Source: Macrostomum hystrix
Taxonomy: Eukaryota > Platyhelminthes > Macrostomidae
Assembly: GCA_950097015.1 (NCBI GenBank)
Contig: CATNEN010000038.1
Coordinates: forward strand, 17,432,001-17,496,000
Length of the DNA: 64,000 nt
Reading direction: 5' to 3'
Below the pieces are notes generated by a model, which saw nothing but the letters and a program-made list of their open reading frames with translations, had not been told where the DNA came from and searched no databases. Shown here piece by piece: positions 1-13,400 of the stretch. Made by a program: the position numbers and the translations under genes. Numbering within the stretch: position 1 is the stretch's first letter; every line of letters starts with the position of its first letter.

Positions 1-3000
1 CCTACGGTGTGACCGGCAGCGGCAAAAGTTTCACAATGCACGGCCATCCAGAAAATCCGGGCCTGCTGCCCCGATGCCTTGACTCTCTTTTTAACTCCGT
101 TGGCAGTCGGCTGGCTAAGAAATTCGTTATCCGGCCAGACCGGGCCAACGGATTCGATATTCACAGCGAGGCCAGCGCCATGATGGAGCGACAGCGGACT
201 GAGCTGGCTCAGCGACAGGGTGGCGGAACTAGGCAGCTCGAGGCTGAGGTTTGTGGCTTTTTGCTCTAGCTGTTATTCCCTTATCTCTTAAAACTCATCA
301 CTCCCTCGCTCCCTGATCACCAAATGCCCACTCCCTCACCTCTAAACTCATCACTAAATCTCCACTCCCTCACCTCTAAACTCATCACTCCCTCACCTCT
401 AAACTTATCACTAAATCCTCGCTCCCTCACCTCTAAACTCATCACTCCCTCGCTCCCGATCACCAAATCCCCACTCCCTCACCTCTAAACTCATCACTCC
501 CTCAGCTCTAAACTCATCACTCCCTCAGCTCTAAACTCATCACTCCCTCAGCTCTAAACTCATCACTCTTCATCACTAAATCCCCACTCTTTACCCCTTA
601 ATTCATTACTCCGTCACCCCTTAATTCATCACTCCGTCACCCCTTAATTCATCACTCCGTCACCCCTTAATTCATCACTCCGTCACCCCTTAATTCATCA
701 CTCCGTCACCCCATAATTCATCACTCCGTCACCCCATAATTCATCACTCCGTCACCCCATAATTCATCACTCCGTCACCCCTTAATTCATCACTCCGTCA
801 CCCCATAATTCATCACTCCATCACCCCTTAATTCATCACTCCGTCACCCCATAATTCATCACTCCGTCACCCCTTAATTCATCACTTCGTCACCCCTTAA
901 TTCATCACTCCGTCACCCCATAATTCATCACTCCGTCACCCCTTAATTCATCACTTCGTCACCCCTTAATTCATCACTCCGTCACCCCTTAACTCATCAC
1001 TCCGTCACCCCTTAATTCATCACTTCGTCACCCCTTAATTCATCACTCCGTCACCCCATAATTCATCACTCCGTCACCCCTTAATTCATCACTTCGTCAC
1101 CCCTTAATTCATCACTCCGTCACCCCATAATTCATCACTCCGTCACCCCTTAACTCATCACTCCGTCACCCCTTAATTCATCACTCCGTCACCCCTTAAC
1201 TCATCACTCCGTCACCCCTTAATTCATCACTCCGTCACCCCTTAATTCATCACTCCGTCACCCCATAATTCATCACTCCGTCACCCCTTAATTCATCACT
1301 CCGTCACCCCTTCTTTTTGTAAGGGGGGGACTCCAATCTCCAAGGATAATTATTATGTTTTAATTTTATTTCCATTAAGGCGACTAATCGGCAGCGCGAG
1401 TCGGCCCGAGTGCCCCTTGGCGAGCTGGATGGCGTCGCCTTCGGCTGCGCGGTGTTCGTCAGCTACGTGGAGATCTACAACAAGCTGGCCTACGACCTGC
1501 TGGAGGACTTAAGCGGCCAGCTGTCCAGGGCCGAGCCGACGTCGCGGGCTCTGCGGGAGGACGCCAGGCGGAACGTGTTCGTCAGCGGCGCCCAGGAGGT
1601 CGAGTGTCGCTCCGGCGATGAGGCCTACGCCGTCTTCCTGAGGGGCCGCGCCAGGCGGAAGGTCGCCCAGACCGCTCTGAATGCCGAGAGCTCCAGATCA
1701 CACTCCATCTTCACCGTCCGCCTCGTGCGCGGCTGCTACGATTGCCGGCGCGACGAGATGGTCCAGGTGAGTCGTAGATGTCTAGTAGCATTCAGATGCG
1801 GGCAGTGTATGTCAGTCGTCGATGTCTAGTAGCATTCGGGTGCGGGCAGTCCAGGTGAGTCGTCGATGTCTAGTAGCTCGTAGCATTCGGGTGCGGGGAG
1901 TCCAGGTGAGTCGTCGATGTCTATAGTAGCATTCGGGTGCGGGCAGTCCAGGTGAGTCGTCGATGTCTAGTAGCATTCAGATGCGGGCAGTCCATGTCAG
2001 TCGTCGATGTCTAGTAGCTCGTAGCATTTGGGTGCGGGCAGTCCAGGTGAGCCGCTGACATTCAGTATCGGTCACAAAGCAGCTCCCGGTCGCCCACCGC
2101 AGGACAAGAGCCTGCTGCAGGTGAGCCAGCTGTGCCTGGTGGACCTGGCCGGCTCTGAGCGGTCGCAGCGCACGGGCAACGCTGGCAGCCGGCTGCGGGA
2201 GGCGTCGAACATCAACAACTCTCTGCTGGTGCTGAAGCGCTGCATTGAGGCCTTGCGGGAGAACCAGCGGGCTGTCAGCGCCGGGGGCGCCAACGCTGCC
2301 ACCAAGATGGTGCCCTACAGAGACAGCAAGATGACTCAGCTGTTCAAGAACTACTTCGATGGCGACGGCGCCGTCAAGATGGTGCTCTGCGTCAACCGCA
2401 ACGCCGAGGAGGCCGAGGAGACGGCAAATGTGCTGAAGTTCGCCGAGATGGCCGCCGAAGTGCAGGTGAGTCTGCTGTCTGTTCTGCATCCCCTTCCCTC
2501 CACTCCCCATCTGCCATCCCCTTCCCTCCACTCCCCATCTGCCATCCCCTTCCCTCCAGTCCCCATCTGCCATCCCCTTCCCTCCAGTCCCCATCTGCCA
2601 TCCCCTTCCCTCCAGTCCCCATCTGCCATCCCCTTCCCTCCAGTCCCCATCTGCCATCCCCTTCCCTCCAGTCCCCATCTGCCATCCCCTTCCCTCCAGT
2701 CCCCATCTGCCATCCCCTTCCCTCCAGTCCCCATCTGCCATCCCCTTCCCTCCAGTCCCAAATCCCCATCTGCCACCCCCTTCCCTCCACTCCACATTAT
2801 TAATGTCAGTTTTGCTAAAATCCCATCTCGATCGTTATTCTAATTTTGAACCACTCTCAGGTGACCCGCTCGAGGGCGCCGATGACGCCACGCTGGCAGG
2901 TGCCAGCTACTCCACGCTTACAGCAGCCAACAGCGCCGCCGTCATCATCGTCGGAGTCTTTGACCGATGTGGCTGGCGGCCGCCTCTGGCAGTTTGACGC

Positions 3001-4484
3001 CATCAGGCCCGTTTCGCCGCTGCCATCCTCGCTGGACGCCGCAGCCGCAGCCGCAGGCGCCACCCTGCGGGAGTCGCAGTGGGATCTCTGGGAGCAGCGG
3101 ACCCGACTGTTCCGAGCCGAACTGGACGCAGCCTGGGAGGACGGCGGCAGCGGCGGCGCCGACGCTCTCGAAGAGCTGCAACGGCTGCTGGCGGCGCACA
3201 GGGCGGAGAAGGTCAGGCTGGAGAAGCGGCTTCGCAATGCGGAGATGCGGCTGTGCAAGGACCGCGCCGCCGCTGATACGGGCCGACGAGAGCTGCTGAC
3301 CCGACTAGAGGATCAGGAGAACCAGCTGCGGCGGGAGCGGGCAGACAAGGAAAGGCTGCGGGATCAGTTTAAGTACCGCATGGTGAGTTTATCGATGGTT
3401 TACGTGTGCTATCGAGACTTTTGAGACTTTTAAGACTACTTTAAGCAGGCAATTGACACTACTGTAAGTAAGCTATTGAGACTACAGTAAGTTTGCTATT
3501 AGGACTGCAATAAATAAGCTATTCAGACTACTAACTCAGTTCAATACTTCCGCCAAGGACGCCGTTCAAAAGTCCGCCGCTCGCAATAATCAGCGTCGAA
3601 GTCGGTCACAGGACCCGCTTCAGCACAACAACGCCGAAGCTGCTGCCGCCCCGGCTGTCGAAGCGGCGCCGACGCCTGGTCTTGTTAGCCGCCTGCGCTG
3701 CCGTTTCAGTCCCAGCGCCAGCGCTCAGAAGCAGCCGATGCAGCAGCCGCCTCCGCCTTCGAATCCGCGCAGCCGACGATCCCGCAGCGCCGGTCAGCTG
3801 ACTGTCGATCATCACGCCAAGTACGAGACTCCCAGCGGCACCGTGCTGGGTGCTAAGGTGTCGGGCAAAAGGAAGTCTGTCACCAAGCTTGAGGCTCGCG
3901 ACATCAACAAGGCCACGGACTACGTACTGACTCACCAGACTGCCGATGCCAACGGCGGCCTGCGCACCGAGGTGTACAAGGGCTCCGTCACTCCTACCGC
4001 CGGGGGCGGCTCCGCTGTGCGCTTCAACGATGTCGAGATGCTCTGCCAGGTAATGATTGTTAATAGTCGTTCGTGTATCGCCGATTCCTATTAGAAGCCT
4101 AAAACGGCCCATTTAAGGGCCACCAAATGTAAAATCGATCTCGTAGGATTGACAACGTCTGGGTATATTCACTTATTGGTGGAAAAATCAGACACCAAGT
4201 TAGCTAATCAGAAAGTTTGTTTTGAAACTCTTAAGGTGTCGCCAACACAGCTGACTGTCCCCTACGCGTCTAATTCATCTGCAAACGCAAATGGCGACAC
4301 ATCCTGGCTTCTAAGCAGCGCCAGACGAGACGGCTGCAGAAAACGCAAGGCTTCAGCGTCTCAACGCGACCGCGGAGCCGCGGACAATCAGGACTCTGCC
4401 GGACGGCAGCGTCAACTGTGCGGTCCCCTGAATCTGGTGGCTTCGCCCGATGCTGCTAGTCTCACATCTGAGGATGACAATTGA
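1..4484 (+). CDS. KIF23: Kinesin-6 KIF23/MKLP1 (Pavarotti/ZEN-4), 3' part
   Basis: Plus-end motor of the centralspindlin complex, which bundles midzone microtubules and directs cytokinesis. The gene is cut by the left edge of the window. Likely exons are <1-248, 1380-1766, 2103-2465, 2861-3382, 3540-4049 and 4251-4484 (acceptor 4236 is also in frame). Every intron is phase 0 with GT-AG ends, so the reading frame joins cleanly. Motor motifs in order are the P-loop GVTGSGKS (Ser where Thr is usual), the GLLPRCLD block typical of MKLP1, FVSYVEIYN, switch [10 protein letters not shown], switch [11 protein letters not shown], then MVPYRDSK and KNYFDGDG. A long coiled coil follows in exon 4. Exon 5 carries the MKLP1 Arf6-binding region ([26 protein letters not shown]). 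The last exon has RKRKAS, matching the Aurora B/14-3-3 site region of human KIF23. Introns 1-3 are filled with minisatellites. No AATAAA was seen soon after the stop. Confidence 0.93.
287..1310. repeat. Minisatellite in KIF23 intron 1
   Basis: Two adjoining arrays. The part at about 287-590 has irregular units around the motif CTAAACTCATCACTCCCTC. From about 590 to 1310 there is a regular 23-bp unit with core TTAATTCATCACTCCGTCAC, roughly 31 copies, with few variants (TTAATT/ATAATT, CTCC/CTTC). The similar ATCACTCC core suggests the second array derives from the first. Confidence 0.93.
1761..2052 (+). repeat. Donor-carrying repeat spanning exon 2 end and intron 2 of KIF23
   Basis: Units of about 44-51 bp (some carry an extra TCGTAGC-like insertion) contain GTCCAGGTGAGTCG, the last six exonic bases plus the 5' splice site of exon 2. 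Copies of GTCCAG|GTGAG lie at 1761, 1849, 1900, 1946 and 2041, with a decayed copy at 1990. The true exon end was placed at 1766 because reading on reaches a stop at 1827 and because phase 0 joins exon 3 at 2103. Confidence 0.85.
2490..2795. repeat. 28-bp minisatellite in KIF23 intron 3
   Basis: About ten copies of a 28-bp C/T-rich unit containing CCATCTGCCATCCCCTTCCC. Long open frames across it on both strands are repeat artefacts. Confidence 0.92.
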
Positions 4485-5705
4485 TGTGGGACTCTTCACT
4501 AACCGGTTTTGTGTAACTTTTCTGTATAGTACTCGTATTATGCGCTTTTTTGCTTCTTATTAATTCGTTTTTTACTTTCCCGAATCTACTTTGAGTTCCA
4601 ATGCATGCATTTACTTAGCATTTTCAAATATCCCAAAAATACGAATTCCCAGTCACTCATAATCCTAAATCATTAAATCCTAGGCCATTATTTTCTTTAA
4701 AAAACTATGAATTCCCAGTCCATTTTCCCTAATGTATCTATCTCCCTTTTTTAATTGCAGCTAAACACTTTTTAAAATTGAGTGGCATTGGATTTAAATT
4801 AATTTTTTACTCTTATTTTGCAATACTTTTAGCTTTTTTTTCATTTTTATGAATAACTTTTTAGCATTTTCAATTTTTTAATGCCCTTTCAAGCTTTGGT
4901 TAGTATAATTTGCATCGATATGTCATTTCTTTCAGTCTCAGTTATCACACAATGATTAATTGCATTGTTTACTAGAGTGCATGCCATAATTTTTATACTC
5001 TCATTTTATTTTATAATCGTTGTGCATTTGCTTTTTGGTGCATATACTTTGCATACGCAATTTATTTTTATCTATACTAAAATGCTACTATAAGCAGTAG
5101 TATAGTTTATTTATCAAAAAATTTCATTGTTTTGCTGCATGCAATTATTTATAAAATTTCTGCCGCATGGTTGAAATATTTTACTCTCTGTGTTTTATCG
5201 ATTTATTAGCATTTGTTATTCCGCTTAAGTAAATTATTTTTGTGACGTCATGTTTAAAAGTTTTATTAATGATAATTTCAAATTCAATGCCAATGTGTCA
5301 GGTAAATATAATTTTACTCTCGCGACAAATTAAAATGATCTTTATCAATGAGTTGTTTGTAATTAATTTAAAATCAACCCGTCACTCATTGACGCAAATC
5401 AGTGACCACTGAAATGTACCGATTGCATAAGCCACAATGCTTAGCTCACTATGACGAAAACACCTGCTATTATAAGAAAAGTGAAAAGAAAACAATTTTT
5501 TAACCAGATACATTTTTGACGTCACACACAAGTGCTTTTTAATTCACCTGCTCGGTTATTAAGTGCGCTTCAGTCGATGTGTATAATAGTAAGAGTTTTA
5601 ATTTAGCTGTCCAGATAGGCCGAACAACTACAGCACTGTTTGCTTTAGGCGACTCAGCAAATTACCAACACTTAATAACACCATTGTAAAGACTCAATCT
5701 GCATT
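4485..5705. other. AT-rich 3' UTR/intergenic DNA
   Basis: Low-GC sequence without a supported coding region. It should hold the 3' UTR of KIF23 and the promoter of the CAP gene. A weak TATA-like GTATAATAG lies about 120 bp before the CAP start codon. Confidence 0.6.
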
Positions 5706-8585
5706 ATGAATGGTGAGTATCGATAAATAGTCACTCTCCCAACTGATCCTCACACTGAACTGGCACTCTCCCAACTGATCCTCACACTGAACTGGCACTC
5801 TCCCAACTGATCCTCTCTCACACTGAACTGGCACTCTCCCAGCTGATCCTCACTCACACTGAACTGGCACTCTCCCAACTGATCCTCACACTGAACTGGC
5901 ACTCTCCCAACTGATCCTCACACTGAACTGGCACTCTCCCAACTGATCCTCACACTGAACTGGCACTCTCCCAACTGATCCTCACACTGAACTGGCACTC
6001 TCCCAGCTGATCCTCACACTGAACTGGCACTCTCCCAACTGATCCTCACACTGAACTGGCACTCTCCCAACTGATCCTCACACTGAACTGGCACTCTCCC
6101 AACTGATCCTCACACTGAACTGGCACTCTCCCAGCTGATCCTCACACTGAACTGGCACTCTCCCAACTGATCCTCACACTGAACTGGCACTCTCCCAACT
6201 GATCCTCACACTGAACTGGCACTCTCCCAACTGATCCTCACACTGAACTGGCACTCTCCCAGCTGATCCTCACTCACACTGAACTGGCACTCTCCCAGCT
6301 GATCCTCACACTGAACTGGCACTCTCCCAACTGATCCTCACACTGAACTGGCACTCTCCCAGCTGATCCTCACTCACACTGAACTGGCACTCTCCCAACT
6401 GATCCTCACTCACACTGAACTGGCACTCTCCCAGCTGATCCTCACACTGAACTGGCACTCTCCCAACTGATCCTCACACTGAACTGGCACTCTCCCAGCT
6501 GATCCTCACACTGAACTGGCACTCTCCCAACTGATCCTCACACTGAACTGGCACTCTCCCAACTGATCCTCACACTGAACTGGCACTCTCCCAGCTGATC
6601 CTCACACTGAACTGGCACTCTCCCAACTGATCCTCACACTGAACTGGCACTCTCCCAACTGATCCTCACTCACTCTGAACTGGCACTCTCCCAACTGATC
6701 CTCACTCACACTGAACTGGCACTCTCCCAACTGATCCTCACTCACACTGAACTGGCACTCTCCCAACTGATCCTCACACTGAACTGGCACTCTCCCAACT
6801 GATCCTCACTCACACTGAACTGGCACTCTCCCAGCTGATCCTCACTCACACTGAACTGGCACTCTCCCAACTGATCCTCACTCACACTGAACTGGCACTC
6901 TCCCAGCTGATCCTCACTCACACTGAACTGGCACTCTCCCAGCTGATCCTCACACTGAACTGGCACTCTCCCAACTGATCCTCACTCACACTGAACTGGC
7001 ACTCTCCCAACTGATCCTCACACTGAACTGGCACTCTCCCAGCTGATCCTCACTCACACTGAACTGGCACTCTCCCAGCTGATCCTCACTCACACTGAAC
7101 TGGCACTCTCCCAGCTGATCCTCACTCACACTGAACTGGCACTCTCCCAGCTGATCCTCACTCACACTGAACTGGCACTCTCCGAGCTGATCCTCACTCA
7201 CACTGAACTGGCACTCTCCCAGCTGATCCTCACTCACACTGAACTGGCACTCTCCTAACTGATCCTCACTCACACTGAACTGGCACTCTCTCAGCTGATC
7301 CTCACTCAACTTTCCAGCTGATCCTCACACTTAACTGGCAATCTCCTCATTAACCCGATTACTCTGAGCTCATGCCACTCATTCCGCAGTCTTCTCATTT
7401 TCGGCTCTGTTGGTTGTCATGGCAACCACATATTGCGTGGCGGATCTGCTAATCTTGTCCGAGGAGCAGAAACTGGCTATACTGGAGGCTCACAACAAGC
7501 TGCGCGCCCAGACAGCCAACGGGAACACGCCCGGCCAACCACCAGCCGCCAACATGATCGAACTGGTACTTTAAATGACTGACAGCACACGAAGCGGAAA
7601 TCTAAATCTATATTTAGCTTGTGCACCGCAGTCTTAAATAAGCCAGACTCGAACCCTGCCCCGCATCCACTCAGGTCTGGGACGACAGGCTGATGACCAG
7701 CGCTAACCGCTGGGTGCAGAACTGCGCTGTTGGACACGACAAGCCCGAGGACCGAGCCTTGCCTGAGTTTAGCTGGGTCGGACAGAACTGGGCCGGTAGC
7801 GGCGACAGTGACTTCACCAGGTGAGGAAGAGTATTGCAAACTCTTACATAAAAAAAATTCTCCTGATAGATTTCAAAACTGAGATTCACCTGGAAAATTC
7901 CACAGACAAGACTGTCCAGCAGAGAATCATTAAACGAGAGCCCCTTACTGGGATTCCCCAACGGGATTCTCCAACCGAGATTCCCGAAAGTCTGTATTTC
8001 CTTGATTCCCTAGTCAAAACTGACAAGCAGTGAATAATCTAACGAGATTCCTCCAATTCAAATTCCCAAATCATTATTCCCAAACCGACATTCCCCCAAA
8101 AGTAATTCCGCAACCGGGATTCCCCAACCGGGATTCCCCAACCGGGATTTCCTACCGTGATTCCCCAACCGGGATTCCCCAATCGGGATTTCCTACCGGG
8201 ATTCCCCAACCGGGATTCCCCAAACGAGATTCACGAAACGATATTCATTTAAGTTTGTTCAGTCTCCGTGAAGTTTTTACAATGAAAATTCCCAATCTGC
8301 AGCTTCGTCCAGATGTGGTTCGACGAGCACAAAGACTACACTTACGATGATAACTCCTGTGCCGGTGTGTGCGGTCACTACACGCAGGTTGTGTGGGCCA
8401 GGACCAGCCGAATGGGCTGCGGAGTGGCCAAGTGCGGCAAATATCCCTACCACATGGTGTGCAACTATGCCACAGGAGGCAACTTCAACAACGAGCTACC
8501 GTACATCAGCGGCTCGGCTGGTAGCAGCTGCGAGTCCGGCTTTCAGGCTGGACAGTTGAGTGGCCTCTGCGTGGCTAGCTATTGA
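5706..8585 (+). CDS. Secreted CAP/SCP-TAPS superfamily protein
   Basis: Extracellular CAP (CRISP, antigen 5, PR-1) protein. These are secreted proteins common in invertebrates with varied, often sterol- or protein-binding roles. Exons are 5706-5712, 7390-7565, 7675-7820 and 8303-8585, giving 203 residues. The first coding segment is only ATGAATG. Joining it in phase 1 to 7390 yields a good signal peptide (MNVFSFSALLVVMATTYCVA), which is the reason for this start. Family signatures are AHNKLR near residue 38, GQNWAG near 98, CAP1 GHYTQVVW near 132 and CAP2 CNYATGGNFN near 165. The Glu usual in GEN is Gln here (GQN), and CAP2 has Thr where Pro is common. Cysteines in the C-terminal third are as expected. 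Intron 1 holds a 1.6-kb minisatellite; intron 3 has loose GGGATTCCCC-type repeats. Confidence 0.9.
5731..7330. repeat. 32/36-bp minisatellite in CAP gene intron 1
   Basis: Nearly 50 copies of a unit containing ACTGGCACTCTCCCAACTGA. Units are 32 bp, or 36 bp where CACT is duplicated. The 36-bp form dominates in the right third, where its length, a multiple of three, gives spurious minus-strand frames (SEDQLGECQFSV). Confidence 0.95.
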
Positions 8586-10455
8586 AGACGGCCGTTTTTG
8601 GGGATTTATCTAATTTAATTCATTTTTTAAAATAGCCATGTTTATTTCGTTAATGGTTTTTTGTTTTAATTCATGTAATGAAAACAATAATTTAATTTAA
8701 TGGAATATTCTAGTTTGATTGACTAGCTCGAGGGTGTCCTATGGTTGAGCTGCGCCTAATATTTCGGCTTGATCAGGGTCTCAAGCCTATTTGCACCTGT
8801 TGATTGAAGGTCATTAAAGGTCCAGCAGTCCGTCTAGACAAACGTGGATGACCGCCGAAGACGGAGATGATGCAGGCACATTCGGGTGACATGCTGATAA
8901 TTTTAAAGGTCAAGGCGGCAAGGCGGCACCGAGGCGCAGTACTAATTCGTGTATATGGATGTATAAAAGACAACTAGCGCTTATTGAAAAAATCTGACCT
9001 TCGGGCAGAACCATTGAATATCTCGACGTTCTGAAGAGCTAGTGGGCTTGATTCTTGTGTCAGAAGATGCGCAACAAAAAGTTGGCCCGTGTTCGTGAGT
9101 TTTTTGTGCTTGCGTTGCTTTGTTCGGGTGCAGCACAAAAATTGTCCCAATTAGCAACTGCTTAAAATCAAAATAATTGGTATTCCTATCGATTATCTTT
9201 GAATTGTGGTGCTTTTAACTTTATGATACGTCATTAAAAAATTATCTTAATCAATCTTGGTTGATTTGACGCATTGTCTATTTCTGGTAAAGCCCTCGGC
9301 GTTACTAATTAAGTACAATATACAGGTGGATTCATATTGATGTGCATATTTTTGCCAGTATAGTAAAGCTCGTAGTTATCTACATGATGTAGATATAGCT
9401 ACGTATAGCTTAAAGTGTTCTACAATGACTTATGCAATTAGCCTTTAGCATATTTACGACGTACGTTCAACGACCTCATATAGTTTCACAAACCGGAATT
9501 CTACATTCTAAAACTAGTATTATAAATTAAAATTTAATTGTGTATATATGCAGAGAACAGAATTAGTAGTCAAAGAAAAAAGTACGCTGCTAAACTTCAC
9601 ATTTGAGGATGCAACAGCGAAAGCACAATAACTGATAAGATCACTTAAGATCACTTAAACATCGAACTATATAATAGTATTGTGTTGATATCTGTTTTTG
9701 TATAGCATATATTTATTTTTATTTTATTTTTTGGGACAAAAAACAACAATGCTAGTTAATATTCGCTTCTTTTTGGAGAAGTGAAGAACTAATTTCCGTT
9801 TAAAAACTACAAAAAAGTCATGTTTAACATCGTAGGGAAACTTTAGAAGACACTTAACTTAAAAGCACAACAACCGTTAGAAAGAGAATTCGAGGTATAA
9901 CAACAATATACTGAAATCCCGATAATTGAAATGGATTCAAAATAGTTTATATCTGTACTAAAAACGTCACATTTTCTCTTCAATATTTTATGGTTTAAAA
10001 GTAAAACCATTTTGCTAAATTTTTCTAGGCAAAAAAGGAAAAAAACTCTGTCAATAATCCAGAGAAATCAACAATGCTACTGTTTGTTATGGAGAGGCAG
10101 TAATAATATTATTAATAAACAGAAACACAGAAAACTGACAAGGCTAAAATAAAATGCAACCAGGACAAAAGGCTCTATTCATATACTCTCCGTTTCTGAG
10201 AGTCCTAATGTTGTCACTAATGCCGTCACTAATGCATTTTGCGATATAAAGAGTGATTATTGATTAACCGACAACACAAAATATTATGGCTACAAAAACA
10301 AACAACATTCAGCTAGCATTTCGTGTAGGGTCAAGTTTGATTCTCTCAGCAGCTTTTGATAAGTCGATTGATCTGTCTCTGATTGTTCTTAGAATCTTAG
10401 ACAAATTTCAATAATCGTTGACAGCCGTTCCTACTACGATTATACGACGAGCTTA
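8586..10455. other. Intergenic AT-rich DNA between two convergent genes
   Basis: No supported gene. It lies between the stop codons of the CAP gene (+) and the MFS gene (-), so both 3' UTRs should be here. The stretch TTTATTTTTATTTTATTTT near 9712 offers AATAAA on the minus strand for the MFS gene. Confidence 0.6.
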
Positions 10456-13400
10456 TTAGAATCGACCAGCCTTTTCAAATAGCAGAGTAAAAACCGCGCC
10501 TGTACGTTGCAATGAGAAGAAGTTGGTAGCGATTAGTCGATGATCAGACATCAAATTGATTATATAAATTCGCTAACTCGTTTGCCTCCCTCACATCTCT
10601 CACCCACCCGTTTCCCGAAAATATTTTCCATAGATTTTTCACATCCACCCCACGCCGAATTAATTCCTCCCTCAACCCTAGAGAGTTCACACCCACCCCA
10701 CGCCGGATTTCTTCTCCAAAACCCTTTATACGAGCTCGTACTTCACACCCACCCCACGCTAAATTCCTTCCCTCACAAGCCTAAAAATTTTGCACCCACC
10801 CAAAGCCGAATTCCTTTGCACCAAACTATAATTAATTTCAATGGCTTTCCCACCCCTAAAAAATCTGCACTCACCGAGAACGGAGAAAGCGGTGCCTAAT
10901 AGAAACAGGCCCAGCCAACCAATGGTGTCCTTCAGTACGGTGGTCAATACTGCGCCAATAATGCCCGACATGGCCTGGAAGTGTTTAACACAGAAGTATC
11001 AGATATAACTTGAATAGAACATATATTGCTTACGAAAAATGATTCTAATTCGCAGGTACTCACATTTGCCGTGAACAGTACGCCGTAGTTCACAGTCAGA
11101 TTGTCCTGGCCGTACAGCTTGGCGCAGACGGCTGGAAAAAGTGCAAAATTTCCAGCCCAGAAGCCGAACATGACGCAGACCCAGACCATGAAGTACCAAG
11201 CCGCTCCTGACAAGGTGAATGTGCCCATTAGTATGGCCATGCCGAAACTAAGCACAAACATCAGGGCTCTATACGGCAATTGATCGTGCAGATAGCCCCA
11301 CAGGATTCGAGCTGCGGCGTTGAATACGGCGGCCAGGGAGCCGACAACGGCTAGAAAATGATCGCTAAGTCCTAGAGACAGGCCGAACGATTTGTACTGA
11401 GTGTTGATGTACACCACTGACTGAGAATTCACCAGAAAAGTGGCCCACAGTAGCCAGAACTGCGGCTTGCGAATCAACTGACTAGGCGATACTTCGTTTG
11501 TTGCCATGGCAACCGGCTTGCTAGGACTGCTCTGGACGGCTCGGTCATCTAGCGGTGTTTCCTGAGCCGTAGCTAGCTGCTGTTCGTCGCCCGAGTCAAC
11601 GAGTTCCTGACGCTGTTAATTAGAAAATTATAGAAAATTACAATATATGCATTTTATGCTTTGAAAGTAGACAGCAGACAGTTAATAAGTTCGTTTAGCC
11701 AGTACGATTAAATAGGGCCATTATATTACATATTATCGCACAGTAATAACCAATTCATTGCCTTCAAGGTTTTTAGTGCTATTTGTTAGCTTTACACCAG
11801 CCAGAATTAACCTCGTTTCCTACAATAGTTAGCCCAGAGAAGCCTGTTAGCGTGCATTAAAATTACAATAATCTAGATCCCGATGATAAGATAATCGAAA
11901 ATGATGGTAAGACGGTCGATAACGATGGCAAAATAGTCGATAACGATGAAAATATGGTCGATAATTATGATAAGACAGTCGATAACGATGGTAAAATGGT
12001 CGATAACGATGGTAAAATGGTCGACAATGATGATAAGATGGTCGATAACGATGAAAATATGGTCGATAATGATGATTAAAGTTTTGATAACGATGATAAG
12101 ATGGCCGAAAACGATAAAAATATGGTCCAGTGAGATGATAAGATGGTCAATAGTGATGATAATTTCGTCGATAATGATGATTAGATGGTCGATAACGATG
12201 ATAAGATGATCAATAGTGATGAAAATATTGCCGATAACGATGAAAATATGGTCTATAAAGATGACAAAATGGTCGATAGAGATGACAAAATGGTCGATTA
12301 TAAGGAAAATATGGTCGAAAACGATAAAAATATGGTCAATTGTGATGATAATTTGGTCGATAATGATGAAAATTTGGACGATAGTGATGAAAATATGGTC
12401 GATAGTGATAATAATTTGGTCGATAGTGATGATAATTTGGTCGATAATGATGAAAATATAGTCGATAACGATGATCAGATGGTCAATAAGAGGATAAAGA
12501 CCATGATAAAGTGAAAAGGATCCAGGTATTTTGGAATTAGATGATTTTCTAAAGATAATAGAATATTAATAAGATTTAATATCAAGCTCCTATGCCCAGT
12601 TAGGGATCGCCTAAAATGAATTTGCTTTAATAAATAATAAATTCGGTCTCGAATGAACTCGGTCTCAAAAAGTATACTAATAAACACTTAACTTGTCTAA
12701 AACAGTCTAAAATCGCAGTCATACAATTAGCAATTGTTCATAAGATTAAAACAATAGCATAATGAGTTATTATGAAGAATTATAGCACAGCAAAAACCAG
12801 GGTTCAACTCTTACGTCGCATTTCAAAAAGAAGTTAAAACTACGAGTAATATGTTATCAATGCATTTTTATAAACTAAATATTGGAACTAAAAAGCGCAC
12901 TTACCTACCAGCGGCATGTATCCGTAGTTTGGACGATAACGCTGCATAACCTTGAGGCGGTTAATAAAAAGCAAACAGAATAGAGCTACAAAAATATAGC
13001 TATACACAATTTTTTATAGCTGAAAATAATAGAAAATATTTTATGAAATCGACTACACAAAAAAGGAAACACATTTTATAATATTTTTATGTCTTATACA
13101 AATTTCACCTGTAAGACAGGAGTTTTAACTCTTAGACAGGAGTTTCATCTGTTAGACGGAAGTGTCACCTGTTAGACAGGATTGTCACCTGTTAGACAGG
13201 ATTGTCACCTCTTAGACAGGATTGTTACCTGTTAGACAGGATTGTCACCTGCTAGACAGGATTGTCACCTGTTAGACAGGATTGTCACCTGTTAGACAGG
13301 ATTGTCACCTGTTAGACAGGAGTGTCACCTGTTAGACATGAGTGTCACCTGTTAGACAGGTGTCACCTGTTAGACAGGTGTCACCTGTTAGACAGGAGTG

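Noticed and set aside
10759-10971. C-terminal extension ECRFFRGG of the MFS frame
   Set aside because: It reads through a good donor (CG|GTGAGT) into intron; splicing to 10499 gives a conserved-looking hydrophobic end and a stop.
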